Position numbers and translations under genes: made by a program
The notes under the pieces: model-generated
The model's input: the letters and a program-made list of their open reading frames with translations, nothing else
What the model was told of the DNA's origin: nothing
Databases searched by the model: none
NCBI GenBank assembly: GCA_965603205.1
Contig: CBFDCC010000012.1
Location: forward strand, 1-64,000
Origin: Temperatibacter sp965603205
GTDB taxonomy: Bacteria > Pseudomonadota > Alphaproteobacteria > Sphingomonadales > Kordiimonadaceae
Reading direction: 5' to 3'
DNA length: 64,000 bases
Shown here: in pieces, positions 9,372 through 18,113 of the stretch
How the letters are laid out: every line of letters starts with the position of its first letter
Numbering within the stretch: the stretch's first letter is position 1

Positions 9372-10394
9372 TTAAAGATCATCCAAAACTAAGGCAGAGG
9401 GTAAAGTCAGAGACAAACCTATATTTTGAGCGACAGCCTTTGCCCATATAGTCACCTTATCAATTTCATCTGCATGTAGTTTAATGCCATCAAGCCGATC
9501 TGATTCACGTTGAAGTGAGTCAAAATCAGCTTCGTTTTTAGAATGTGTTTGAAACACAGGACCAGAAATAATCTTATCCAAGTCATGATTTCCTATATTT
9601 AAGGAAAAGTGTTCACTAAGCTTTTTCATGACGGCATGTGGTGATTTCATAAAATGATCACTTTGAAGCGTTACAACTCTGCCTGGTCCAACTTGTTTTA
9701 TAAGGCTTGCAAACAAGGCATGTTGCGCCAGCCAACCTACGGCCGCTGCTTGCATATCAGTTAAACGAAGATAGTCTTCCCCTTCGAGGCCTAGATCAAT
9801 GATACCGTCTTCTAGCTGCTTCACCATTAAATCGCGCACCCATAACCTTCCCATCATTCCTTTTCGTGCAATAGATCCCAGAAAACCCTCAAGAGGGGTA
9901 TATAGGAACACTGCCTTCGCATTTGGACGTTGGGCCATAATTTGAGCGGCAAAACTATTAATAAGGTTTGAAGGTTTAACAATTATAGATTCCCCTTCAG
10001 AAAATGGTCTTGATAGTAAGGTTAAGGCACTATCTAGCACGGTATCAATCGCCGCTGGCTGAGCGCCTCGTGCTCGCCACCCTGCAATATCATTTAATAT
10101 TACAGGCTCTTTAAGCCCCATAGATACACCCGGTATGTCAAATGCTTTAGCAAGCAAGGTCGAGCAGCAGTAAGCAGAATGAAATATGAAGTGCAAGGGC
10201 GCCGTACGAGCAGAGGCAACAGCAACATCCCTGTTAACTGGATTTGGGTGCTGGGCACTAGGTAAATTTTCATCTGTAAGGAACACAGCTTGTCTGTGCT
10301 CATCACGCGTTACCTTAATAAATTGAATTGCATCTCGGTTCGCATCATAACGATGAGGCCACCAATCAGGATTTTCGACAATATTATCATTCAA
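9372..10394 (-). CDS. Sulfotransferase-like P-loop protein
   Basis: 340 residues. Near residue 70-85 there is FIFHSAYCCSTLLAKAF, which aligns with the PAPS-binding loop of the sulfotransferase family (consensus like G.PRSGSTLL) but lacks the usual Arg and Gly. A second motif with VFLYTPLEGFLGSIARKG resembles the 3'-phosphate-binding strand-helix (R.P......S). No signal peptide, so it is cytoplasmic. The start is TTG 10394, supported by GGAG eight bases upstream on the minus strand. It lies tail to tail with a TonB receptor; genes of this kind often accompany TonB receptors and TPR-sulfotransferases. Actual sulfo transfer is uncertain because the loop is degenerate; an alternative is a nucleotide-binding protein of unknown role. 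Confidence 0.6.
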   Translation of the reverse strand: MNDNIVENPDWWPHRYDANRDAIQFIKVTRDEHRQAVFLTDENLPSAQHPNPVNRDVAVASARTAPLHFIFHSAYCCSTLLAKAFDIPGVSMGLKEPVILNDIAGWRARGAQPAAIDTVLDSALTLLSRPFSEGESIIVKPSNLINSFAAQIMAQRPNAKAVFLYTPLEGFLGSIARKGMMGRLWVRDLMVKQLEDGIIDLGLEGEDYLRLTDMQAAAVGWLAQHALFASLIKQVGPGRVVTLQSDHFMKSPHAVMKKLSEHFSLNIGNHDLDKIISGPVFQTHSKNEADFDSLQRESDRLDGIKLHADEIDKVTIWAKAVAQNIGLSLTLPSALVLDDL

Positions 10395-10907
10395 AATATT
10401 TCTCCAGTCTCCCTAAACTTACTCTTTTGGTCTTGGGATTTATGTCAAAACAAGACGGTATGTAGAATTTAGAAACAGCTACATAATTCACATGAATTAC
10501 ACACCAACACACCCTTATGACGCATCATTAGGCATAGACATCAATGGGGTTGGGGAAATAGTTGATTGTTGTGGTGTTTTAGCAACACATAAAAATCTGC
10601 AAAACCAATGCCTTATAGAAAAGGGGCTTAAATTAAACTAAAGTTCAATTGTATCATATGGTTATGCGTTTAAATCATGAAACGGGAACGAACTCATTTC
10701 CGTTCCCGTCGCACAGTGACTATAGAATTGCACGGTGAATTAAGCCGTACATTATATAAGACACACCAGACTTAAGATGCCTCACATAATAATGAAAAAA
10801 AATATTTTTAAATATTTGAGGTGGAGGGTTTTCAATCTCTTGATTGTCTAGACACTGCGTGAATGTTATATATCTTCTAACGAAAATAGTAGGATGGCAC
10901 TGATCTA
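10395..10907. other. Intergenic region upstream of ECF sigma gene
   Basis: It carries promoters for the two divergent genes in principle, but I could not pick convincing -35/-10 pairs. The one clear structure is a hairpin at 10682-10709. No coding sequence is supported. Confidence 0.6.
10682..10709. repeat. Perfect 9-bp hairpin
   Basis: ACGGGAACG (10682-10690) pairs with CGTTCCCGT (10701-10709), ten-base loop, no T tail. It could be an mRNA structure or a protein site; not a standard terminator. Confidence 0.5.
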
Positions 10908-11516
10908 ATGATTACCGCATTGAAGGAAAAAATCTTAAATAACTTAGTAACTGATCAGTCAGTTGTTTCTATAGTTATAGATGGTTCTCAATCCAATCAA
11001 AAACCAATAGGTAGTCGTGACATTGTTGAAAAAGCTATTGAGGCTCATAGAGGGATGTTATCATCTTGGTTGACAAAGAAACTGGGAAACCGAGACGTAG
11101 CTGAAGATATTGCCCAACAAGCTTTTGTAAAAGCATTAAATTATTCCACAACAACAATAGTCGATAACCCTAAAGCTCTTTTGTTTAAAATTGCGGCTAA
11201 CCTCACGATGAACGAGTATAGGCGCAGAAATCAGGAAGCCTTACACTTTGTTCAAATTGACGATACGAAGGTTATTGATGGCGCTGCTGCCCATGTGGAG
11301 AACCAATTTTCCCCAGAGCAACAAGCAGGGGATCGTCAGAAATTGCGTCAAGTAAAGGCAATTTTGAAAGATATGCCTGACAGGCAGCGTAAAGCATTCC
11401 TTTGGAATAGGTTTGAAGGAAAGACTTATAGCCAGATCGCTGTTTTATTAGGTGTGTCGGTTAGCACAGTAGAAAAAGATTTCATGAAGGCTCTACACAA
11501 ACTTCGTGAGGCATAA
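10908..11516 (+). CDS. ECF sigma factor, FecI type
   Basis: 202-residue RNA polymerase sigma-70 factor of the extracytoplasmic function class. Region 2 covers about residues 45-115 (RDVAEDIAQQAFVKAL, then NPKALLFKIAANLTMNEYRR) and region 4 about 145-200 (LKDMPDRQRKAFLWNRFEGKTYSQIA with the helix-turn-helix GVSVSTVEKDFMKAL). AGGATGG lies upstream of ATG 10908. It is followed by a FecR-like anti-sigma gene and a TonB receptor with an STN domain, the FecI-FecR-FecA arrangement, so it is expected to drive the receptor gene when the receptor is loaded. The 37 residues before region 2 are longer than in typical FecI and have no recognisable domain. Confidence 0.9.
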   Translation: MITALKEKILNNLVTDQSVVSIVIDGSQSNQKPIGSRDIVEKAIEAHRGMLSSWLTKKLGNRDVAEDIAQQAFVKALNYSTTTIVDNPKALLFKIAANLTMNEYRRRNQEALHFVQIDDTKVIDGAAAHVENQFSPEQQAGDRQKLRQVKAILKDMPDRQRKAFLWNRFEGKTYSQIAVLLGVSVSTVEKDFMKALHKLREA

Positions 11517-11604
11517 ATATATAAACGTGATTTAATAAATAATAATAAGATTAACGCTAACTAAGCGGGGCCAAATATTAATCTTTACAAGATGAGATAA
11601 CATA

Positions 11605-12621
11605 ATGGCAAGACTAACAGAAATGAGACATGGGAAGACCCCAGATGACGAAGCGATATATTGGTTTGTTAAAACCAATACGCACGCAATGACTGCTGAA
11701 ACTAAACAGGGTTTTGAGGCTTGGTTAAACGCGACTCTTGAAAATAAGATCGCCTTTAATGCTCTAAAGGAGACTGATGATTTAATCTTGAATCATGGGG
11801 ACAGTCTTTTGGAGGATTTATACGCCACGGAGCTTGAACAAGAGGCGGAAAAGGCCTCTAAAAGTGAAGATGAAGGCAATGTGGATTGGTTTAAATGGTC
11901 AGCTATTGCTGCAACCTTATTGATAGTAGTGGTTGGGGCTTCTTGGAACATGATGATGCCTTCACCGAGTGAACATTATTATGAAACACAACGCGGCGGC
12001 AGCCAAGAAGTGGCGTTGAATGATGGTAGTGTTATGCATTTGAACACGAATACAAAGGTTCACATTCGTTTTGATGAGAAACAAAGGCATGTGGATTTGA
12101 TAAAGGGAGAAGCCATCTTTGAAGTTACGAAGAACCCTAATAGGCCTTTTATAGTTAAAGCGGGTCAGTCTAAAGTAACGGTGCTTGGTACAAAATTTAT
12201 GGTAAGACGTAGAGATGTTACCGATGATATTTATGTCATTGAAGGTAAAGTGAATGTCGGGATCTTAGATGCAGAAGAAAAACCTATAGAGGCGCTGATA
12301 TTAGTTAAGGGTAATCAAGCAATCGCATCTTCGGCCTCGCTGGCATTAAGCACACCTTTAAACCCTCAGATTGATCTTGCATGGCGTGAAGGTTGGCTGC
12401 GATATCATAATACCCGCCTTGAAGAGGTTGTGAATGACTTAAACAGATATTTGCACCATCCCTTATTATTGGAGGATGACAATATTGCTAATTTACTCGT
12501 CACGGCACAAATACCTTTAACCTCAGATAGGGAAATGATCAAAGCAATACAAGTCGCATTCAATTTGAAGGTAAGTAAAGATGCAGGGGGAGCAATGAAA
12601 CTTGAAGAAAATCCTACCTAG
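11605..12621 (+). CDS. FecR-type anti-sigma factor / regulator
   Basis: 338 residues. The N-terminal part (about 12-60) resembles the cytoplasmic FecR N-terminal domain (IYWFVKTNTHAMTAETKQGFEAWL) that holds the sigma factor. One membrane helix lies at about 97-114, followed by a periplasmic FecR domain (about 125-235, with LNDGSVMHLNTNTKV and VIEGKVNVGI) and a C-terminal STN-like region (from about 265; NDLNRYLHHPLLLEDDNIA). It should pass the signal from the STN domain of the receptor to the sigma factor. ATG 11605 follows AAGATGAGATAAC. Its 3' end overlaps the next gene by 20 bases, suggesting translational coupling. Confidence 0.9.
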   Translation: MARLTEMRHGKTPDDEAIYWFVKTNTHAMTAETKQGFEAWLNATLENKIAFNALKETDDLILNHGDSLLEDLYATELEQEAEKASKSEDEGNVDWFKWSAIAATLLIVVVGASWNMMMPSPSEHYYETQRGGSQEVALNDGSVMHLNTNTKVHIRFDEKQRHVDLIKGEAIFEVTKNPNRPFIVKAGQSKVTVLGTKFMVRRRDVTDDIYVIEGKVNVGILDAEEKPIEALILVKGNQAIASSASLALSTPLNPQIDLAWREGWLRYHNTRLEEVVNDLNRYLHHPLLLEDDNIANLLVTAQIPLTSDREMIKAIQVAFNLKVSKDAGGAMKLEENPT

Positions 12622-15600
12622 CTATAAAGCCAGCGCATTTTACTTATTGTCCGGGGTCAGCCTAAGTGTTCTAGCGTTATCGCCATCAACGGCGGTGGTT
12701 GGGGATGATGATGTTCAAATTGCTTTAGTTGCCAACAATAAACCTTATAGAACAATGATAATTATTAAGGCCCAGCCTCTGTCTGATGCTTTGATCGATT
12801 ATTCCGCTCAAACAGGTATTGGAATCGTTGTTAATAGTAAGCTCATTAATGAGAGTGTTTCTAAATCTGTAAAAGGACAGTCTAGCCCCTATCTAGCCCT
12901 TAGGGTTTTACTAGAAGATAGTGGGCTGGATTATCATAGGATCGGCAGTAAGACGGTTTCACTTATACCGACGCGCGTTATATATTCAAAGGCCGCCACA
13001 TCACCCGCAAAGTCATTGATGCCCTTAAATTCTGTGTCTATGCCCATAGAAGAGATGCTTGTAGTGGGGGAGCGTAGACCCCAATATACTGTGCCCCGAG
13101 GGCAGCCTATCTCATCAATCAGTCGTGATCAAATTCAACATAGTGGTTATGTAAGTGTAGAATCTGCCCTGAACAATATACCAATGATTTCCTCTTCGGT
13201 CACGCGTGTTAATAGTGCGGCCTTTGGGAGCGATGGTGGATTTTCTCTCCCTGAAATAAGGGCGCTTGGTCATAATAGAACATTAGTTCTTTTGAACGGA
13301 AAACGCATTGCATCGACGATTGGTGGTCGAAGTGGGTTGCAAGGTGTAGATCTAAACGGTATCCCCCCTGAAGAAATTGATCGGGTTGAAATTATTCGCG
13401 GTAATGTAGCGGCTGATTATGGAGGAGAGGCCATTGGCGGGGTGATTAATCTCGTATTAGACCGTAACCCTGATGGCTTTACCATTTCATCAAATGCTGG
13501 CACTTCCCAGAAATGGGATAATAAATTTATAAGCAATAGATTGAAATATGGCACGAGCATCGCTGATAATAGAGGCTCTATTAGTGCGACCTTATCGCAT
13601 GGGCGAACAGAAGGCTTACTGTTAAGTGATAGGGAAATAACACACAATTTAGCTTGGTTTGCCAAGGATGGTGTCAGGGCTTCTCCTAGCGATGGCATCT
13701 TCACAGCAGGGTATGGCGGAAGTTCAACCTCCGCAAATGGGTCGCTTGTAGCTTACTTGACACAAGAGGGGGAATTGCAGGGTTTTGACGGATGGAAGAC
13801 TTTTGTTACATCCGATGACGGTGCTTCAATAAATTCTTGGGAGGGTTCCCCAGACCAACTATTCAATTACACTGAAGGGCAGTCACTATACGCGCCGATG
13901 GAACGTATCTCAGGTCGTTTCTATAGTGATTATAGGTTTGAAAATGGTGATACCATAAGAGCTGAATTAAGCTATTCGACTAATGCATTAGCCAGCAAGA
14001 TGTCGCCAGTCGTTCTAGCACCGATGGTTGGTGCTTTGTCTTATGATCATCCAATTCATACTCTTGATATTAATGATGATCAAATCTCAAGCGATGTGCG
14101 TAAGTATCTTCAGGGTATTACACAAGGTAAAGTATCAGAAATAGTCTTATCAAGAAGATTGGTTGAGCTTGGCCCTCGCAGTTTTGACATTGAACACAAA
14201 TATATGAATGTAAATATTGCGTATGAAGGGGTTCTGAATGACCTGTGGACATATGATTTTTTTGTTCAATATGGCAGTACTAGGTCATCCTCAAGATCGG
14301 GGGGTCATGCCCGCGCGTCCCGCCTAGAGCTTGCACTCAACCCAGAGCAATGTGAACAGACGGTTGGCTGTGTCCCCTTGTCGCTTTTAGGAAGTCAGGG
14401 TATTTCACCTGAGGCAGCCGACTATATTCGGGCACCCGATTGGATTAGAGATATAAACTCAAATCAGCTCTATACAAAGTTACAGTTAGATGGAGATATG
14501 GATATTTTAGGCCGGCCAGCGTCACTTGGTTTTGGGGCAGAGATGCGCCGTGATCATGTGCGGGATCAATCTTTGAACAATCTAGATACCGCAGGGGCGG
14601 CAAATATAATTAGTGGCGATGTGGGCGGCACTATAACCATTGGCACTATGCAGTTTAATAGTGATTGGCTCCTTGTTAATGACGCAGCTTATATTCATAT
14701 GTTGCAAGTTCGTTTCGCTGCTCAACTTAACAAACAAAGATACACAGGCTCTAGTTTTAACTTTAGTGCAGGCATTGACCTGCAACCAGTGGAAGGACTG
14801 GCGCTGACCACTTCTTATCAGAAAGGAAAACGCGCGCCTAGCTTGTCAGAGTTATTCACTGCTTCCACCTTTAATCAAATCTACTTTACGGACCCCTGTC
14901 ATGATTATCTTCATAGTGATGACGTAAAATTAATTGAAAATTGTGCCTTGGATCTCCCTGATGACGTGGGGGGTGAGTTTTACCAAACAAACCAGAGTGC
15001 TCAGGGGTTTGTAGAAGGCAACAAAGATTTAAACCATGAGAAGGTTGAAAGTTTTAATTTCGGCATTGATCTATTGAGTACTGGTGTATGGCCTAAAAGT
15101 AACTTTCAAGCGCAACTAAGTGTTGATTATTATAATTCAAAGATAGAAAATACAATAACAACAGCTAGCGTAAGTGACGTGCTGTTTCTTTGCTATCAAT
15201 CAGCTGGGCTAAGTCATTCCTTTTGTGGAAATAGTCCTAATAGTGGGCGAGATTTTATTAATAGAAATGCTATTACAGGACAAATTCAGCAACTTACTAT
15301 TATGCCCCTATCGGCTGGAATTCTTAAGGTTTCAGGATTAGAAACTGAATTTTCACTCAAATATTCTGCTGATAAGCATAGCGCCCATCTATTTGGTTTA
15401 AAAGATGCTGAACTGTCTATAATGCATCATTATGGCCTAGAGCATAAGACAGAATCAAATACCAGCGACTATATTTCAAACCATCTTGGCACTGTACAAT
15501 ACCCAAAGCATAGACTGAACGGTCGTATCTCGCTTAATTTTGAGAAATGGGGGGTTTCTTGGTTGGCAAAAATACGCGGTAAATCCGTTGCCAGTGATGG

Positions 15601-15820
15601 TGTGAGGACAAGGCAGGATGCTCAAGTGCCAACTGTTGTTTATCACGATATTAATAGCTGGTTTAAAATGTCAGATAATACATCAATCTATATGTCCATC
15701 CTGAATGTCCTTGATAAGCAACCGCCATTTTTTGCTTACAGCAGTGGCTCTGGTACGTCGCCTGAATATTTCGATGTGGTGGGTCGAAGTCTCTCCATTG
15801 GCTTTAACATGGGATTTTAA
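12602..15820 (+). CDS. TonB-dependent transducer receptor with STN domain
   Basis: 1,072 residues from a TTG start inside the end of fecR; GGGGGAG lies about 11 bases upstream and no other in-frame start fits a signal peptide better. Residues 1-31 are a signal peptide, 51-123 an STN (secretin/TonB N-terminal) domain (AQPLSDALIDYSAQTGIGIV), followed by a TonB box (EEMLVVGE, 150-157), plug (ALGHNRTLVLLNGKRI, DRVEIIRGNVAADYGGEAIGGVINL) and barrel ending FNMGF. The STN domain is the part that signals to FecR, so this receptor likely senses its own substrate and induces its own synthesis. Substrate unknown; the barrel lacks features that would identify a ferric siderophore. Confidence 0.92.
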   Translation: MKKILPSYKASAFYLLSGVSLSVLALSPSTAVVGDDDVQIALVANNKPYRTMIIIKAQPLSDALIDYSAQTGIGIVVNSKLINESVSKSVKGQSSPYLALRVLLEDSGLDYHRIGSKTVSLIPTRVIYSKAATSPAKSLMPLNSVSMPIEEMLVVGERRPQYTVPRGQPISSISRDQIQHSGYVSVESALNNIPMISSSVTRVNSAAFGSDGGFSLPEIRALGHNRTLVLLNGKRIASTIGGRSGLQGVDLNGIPPEEIDRVEIIRGNVAADYGGEAIGGVINLVLDRNPDGFTISSNAGTSQKWDNKFISNRLKYGTSIADNRGSISATLSHGRTEGLLLSDREITHNLAWFAKDGVRASPSDGIFTAGYGGSSTSANGSLVAYLTQEGELQGFDGWKTFVTSDDGASINSWEGSPDQLFNYTEGQSLYAPMERISGRFYSDYRFENGDTIRAELSYSTNALASKMSPVVLAPMVGALSYDHPIHTLDINDDQISSDVRKYLQGITQGKVSEIVLSRRLVELGPRSFDIEHKYMNVNIAYEGVLNDLWTYDFFVQYGSTRSSSRSGGHARASRLELALNPEQCEQTVGCVPLSLLGSQGISPEAADYIRAPDWIRDINSNQLYTKLQLDGDMDILGRPASLGFGAEMRRDHVRDQSLNNLDTAGAANIISGDVGGTITIGTMQFNSDWLLVNDAAYIHMLQVRFAAQLNKQRYTGSSFNFSAGIDLQPVEGLALTTSYQKGKRAPSLSELFTASTFNQIYFTDPCHDYLHSDDVKLIENCALDLPDDVGGEFYQTNQSAQGFVEGNKDLNHEKVESFNFGIDLLSTGVWPKSNFQAQLSVDYYNSKIENTITTASVSDVLFLCYQSAGLSHSFCGNSPNSGRDFINRNAITGQIQQLTIMPLSAGILKVSGLETEFSLKYSADKHSAHLFGLKDAELSIMHHYGLEHKTESNTSDYISNHLGTVQYPKHRLNGRISLNFEKWGVSWLAKIRGKSVASDGVRTRQDAQVPTVVYHDINSWFKMSDNTSIYMSILNVLDKQPPFFAYSSGSGTSPEYFDVVGRSLSIGFNMGF

Positions 15821-15849
15821 AATTAACCTTTGTCGGCACAATGGTTTAA

Positions 15850-16064
15850 AGACTATAATTATTGATTAATGAACGCACCTGCATAAAGTTACAACGTGCA
15901 CTCTATAAAACAGCGTACTGAGCTGGGGTACTGAGACAATCTAAAAAGCGACGTTAAAATGGATGAATTATCAATAATATCATATAGTTACATCACTTCA
16001 TGGAGGAGGGGTTCGAATCCCTTATGCTCCTCCAGTAATGTTATTTAACTAGTTGATATTTATA
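15850..16064. repeat. Dispersed repeat, copy 2 (215 bp, tRNA-like 3' hairpin)
   Basis: Four mismatches in 215 bases from 5573-5787. Bases 16001-16034 form TGGAGGAG/CTCCTCCA around GGGGTTCGAATCCC. Read as a tRNA 3' end, this gives a five-pair T stem (AGGGG/CCCTT), a consensus TTCGAAT T-loop, an acceptor strand, discriminator T and an encoded CCA (16032-16034). I find no matching 5' half within the repeat, so it is not a tRNA gene. Confidence 0.8.
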
Positions 16065-16188
16065 CATAAAAAATAACCTTCCCCGACTTACCCACTCTTT
16101 ATATTAACTAAGTGGTGATTGAGATGCCCTTTATAGTGAAGGAAAACTCATATTATATTTTTTAGGCTCTAATGAATTCGAATTTAGG

Positions 16189-16401
16189 GCCATCTCATAC
16201 CTCGATACTAACCATATTATGGATGGCCCTATTTTTCGCTCGCAGGGTGATGAGGGATTGAGCGATGATAGACTTACGACTCATGGCGTTGCATACATTA
16301 TAAACAACGTGCCAAACTAGCTGGCCTCGACCCTAAACTCTTCTCAGGTCATTCTCTCAGAGCAGGTTTTGCAACCAGTCAACCATGAGATTAAAGCCGT
16401 G
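16189..16401 (+). pseudogene. Remnant of a tyrosine recombinase (integrase)
   Basis: Translation from 16189 gives text ending DGPIFRSQGDEG (16222-16257) and continues to a stop at 16318; shifting frame near 16312 gives LAGLDPKLFSGHSLRAGFAT (16317-16376) then a stop. The GHSLRAGFAT segment is the box II of tyrosine recombinases, with the His and Arg of the HxxR catalytic motif at 16350-16352 and 16359-16361, and DGPIFR is the usual segment before it. The N-terminal domain, the box I Arg and the catalytic Tyr are not found, so it is a dead fragment. Its place beside repeat copy 2 suggests a former integrated element. Confidence 0.8.
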
Positions 16402-16430
16402 ATGGGATATTACAAATAGCGCAGATGATG

Positions 16431-16470
16431 CAAGAGACTAGATGTACACATAAGCGCATCTAGCCTCTTG
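16431..16470. repeat. Long hairpin upstream of acyl-CoA ligase gene
   Basis: Fourteen-base arms 16431-16444 (CAAGAGACTAGATG) and 16457-16470 (CATCTAGCCTCTTG) pair with one mismatch around a 12-base loop. It could be a terminator shielding the cluster from upstream transcription, or a leader structure; there is no strong T run. Confidence 0.6.
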
Positions 16471-16543
16471 TTCTTGCAAGCAGTGCCAATCTGATTATAT
16501 AGTGACGTCAGTAGAAGTGGGTGTTATTAAAAAAGGGGGCAGC

Positions 16544-18106
16544 GTGCCAAATGTAAACGAGCGAGAATTACCTGAACCTGTTGCTGACTGGGCGGCCCAT
16601 TTTAGGTATGTCAGCCCCAATAAATGTGCAACGATCGACGTTGCCAGCGGTCGCCGCCTGACCTATGGCGAGCTACATGAGCGTATCGGCCGTCTGGCAG
16701 GCCATTTAAAGTCTTTGGGCATCAAACCCGGTGACCGGGTGGCTTTCCTAGCGCTTAACTCAACGGATATTTTGGATATTATTCTTGCGTCTTGGCGCAT
16801 AGGCGCCGTAGTGCTTGCGCTTAATTACCGGCTCACAGCGCCCGAGCTGGAGTATATAGTCAGTGATGCGGGACCATCCGTATTATTTTATGACCATGAG
16901 CTTGATGGTGTGGTCAAAGAACTGAGTTCGCTGGTATCCATTGATCACTATATTGGCCTTGATGGCCTTGGTGGAGATACAGAATTTGAAACTGCCATTG
17001 CAGACGGCACACTGATTGAACAGATGGTGCCACAATACAATCACGACCAGTGTATGTTGATGTATTCATCAGGCACCACAGGAAAACCAAAGGGCGTTAT
17101 CATTACGCACGGTATGATCTTTTATGCTGCGGTAAACGCCAGCCCGCAAACTATGACGACATCACACTCTGTATGGTTATCGATAATGCCGCTTTTTCAT
17201 ATTGGCGGATTGAATGTATCGTCCCTGCCTGCGCTCTCTATTGGCGCGACCAATGTTGTCATGCGCAATTTTTCACCCGAAGAGATGCTTGATGTTATCA
17301 GTGATCCGGAACTGGGCGTTACCCACACCATTATTGTACCCGCTATGTTAATTGCCATGCGACAACATCCTAAAGCTGAAACATCCGATTTTTCCCGTAT
17401 GGCCTCAGTGTTAGCTGGCGGTGCCAGTGTACCTAAAGAGCTGGTCGAATGGTGGTATGAGCGCGGGCTTGTTGTACGAGACGGTTACGGCATGACAGAA
17501 TCGGCGGCGTCAAACTGCATTTCTGCGTGGGACGATGTACCCCATAAGTGCGGCACATCGGGCAAGGCACTGATGTATACCAAGATGCGGATCGTTGGGT
17601 CTGATGGCAAAGATGTTGAACGGGGTAAAACTGGTGAGATATGGATGCGCGGTCCGACAATTTCCCCAGGATACTGGAACGATGAAGCGGCCAATGATAA
17701 GGCTTTCATAGATGGCTGGTTCAAGTCAGGCGATATAGCACGACAGGACAGCGACGGTAATTTCATCATCGAAGACCGGGCGGATGATATGTATATATCG
17801 GGTGGTGAAAATGTTTACCCCGCTGAAATTGAAGGTGTGCTCTATGAACTGGATGCCATAGCTGAAGTGGCGGTCATCGGTGTTGAACATGAAACATGGA
17901 GCGAGACCGGCTGTGCGGTCGTGGTGCTCAAGGCGAATAGTGCACTCACGCTTGCTGATTTGCAGACACACTGCGATGGCAAGCTCGCCAGATTCAAGCA
18001 GCCATCCTATATGGTGTGTCTGGATGCATTACCGCGCAACGCAACCGGCAAGGTGAAAAAGTTTGAACTGCGCCAGAGCATACCGCCAATGCTTGATGAA
18101 TTATAG
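16544..18106 (+). CDS. AMP-forming acyl-CoA synthetase (AtuH-like role)
   Basis: About 520 residues of the ANL superfamily; it activates a carboxylic acid to its acyl-CoA using ATP. The P-loop YSSGTTGKPKG begins about residue 175, the A5 motif is RDGYGMTESA, A7 is SGDIARQDSDG, then EDRADDMYISGGENVYP, and the catalytic Lys is in PRNATGKVKK near the C terminus. The frame opens at GTG 16502, but GTG 16544 is preceded by AAAGGGGGC and begins nearer the family's usual N terminus, so I prefer it. It is the first gene of a same-strand cluster with terpene-type beta-oxidation genes, so the substrate may be citronellic or a related branched acid; this is inference from context. No signal peptide. Confidence 0.87.
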   Translation: MPNVNERELPEPVADWAAHFRYVSPNKCATIDVASGRRLTYGELHERIGRLAGHLKSLGIKPGDRVAFLALNSTDILDIILASWRIGAVVLALNYRLTAPELEYIVSDAGPSVLFYDHELDGVVKELSSLVSIDHYIGLDGLGGDTEFETAIADGTLIEQMVPQYNHDQCMLMYSSGTTGKPKGVIITHGMIFYAAVNASPQTMTTSHSVWLSIMPLFHIGGLNVSSLPALSIGATNVVMRNFSPEEMLDVISDPELGVTHTIIVPAMLIAMRQHPKAETSDFSRMASVLAGGASVPKELVEWWYERGLVVRDGYGMTESAASNCISAWDDVPHKCGTSGKALMYTKMRIVGSDGKDVERGKTGEIWMRGPTISPGYWNDEAANDKAFIDGWFKSGDIARQDSDGNFIIEDRADDMYISGGENVYPAEIEGVLYELDAIAEVAVIGVEHETWSETGCAVVVLKANSALTLADLQTHCDGKLARFKQPSYMVCLDALPRNATGKVKKFELRQSIPPMLDEL

Positions 18107-18113
18107 GTGATGG

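Larger units (their letters stand above)
15821..16543. other. Intergenic junction between two modules
   Basis: It holds dispersed repeat copy 2 (15850-16064), a broken tyrosine recombinase (16189-16401) and a long hairpin (16431-16470). No intact gene is seen. AT-rich sequence on the left gives way to the GC-richer catabolic cluster on the right. Confidence 0.7.

Noticed and set aside
10682..10709. Terminator call for the 9-bp hairpin
   Set aside because: No T run on either strand and it is far from any gene end, so it is reported only as a hairpin.
15959..16034. A complete tRNA gene in repeat copy 2
   Set aside because: Only the T-arm and 3' end fit; no acceptor 5' strand, D-arm or anticodon arm is found upstream.
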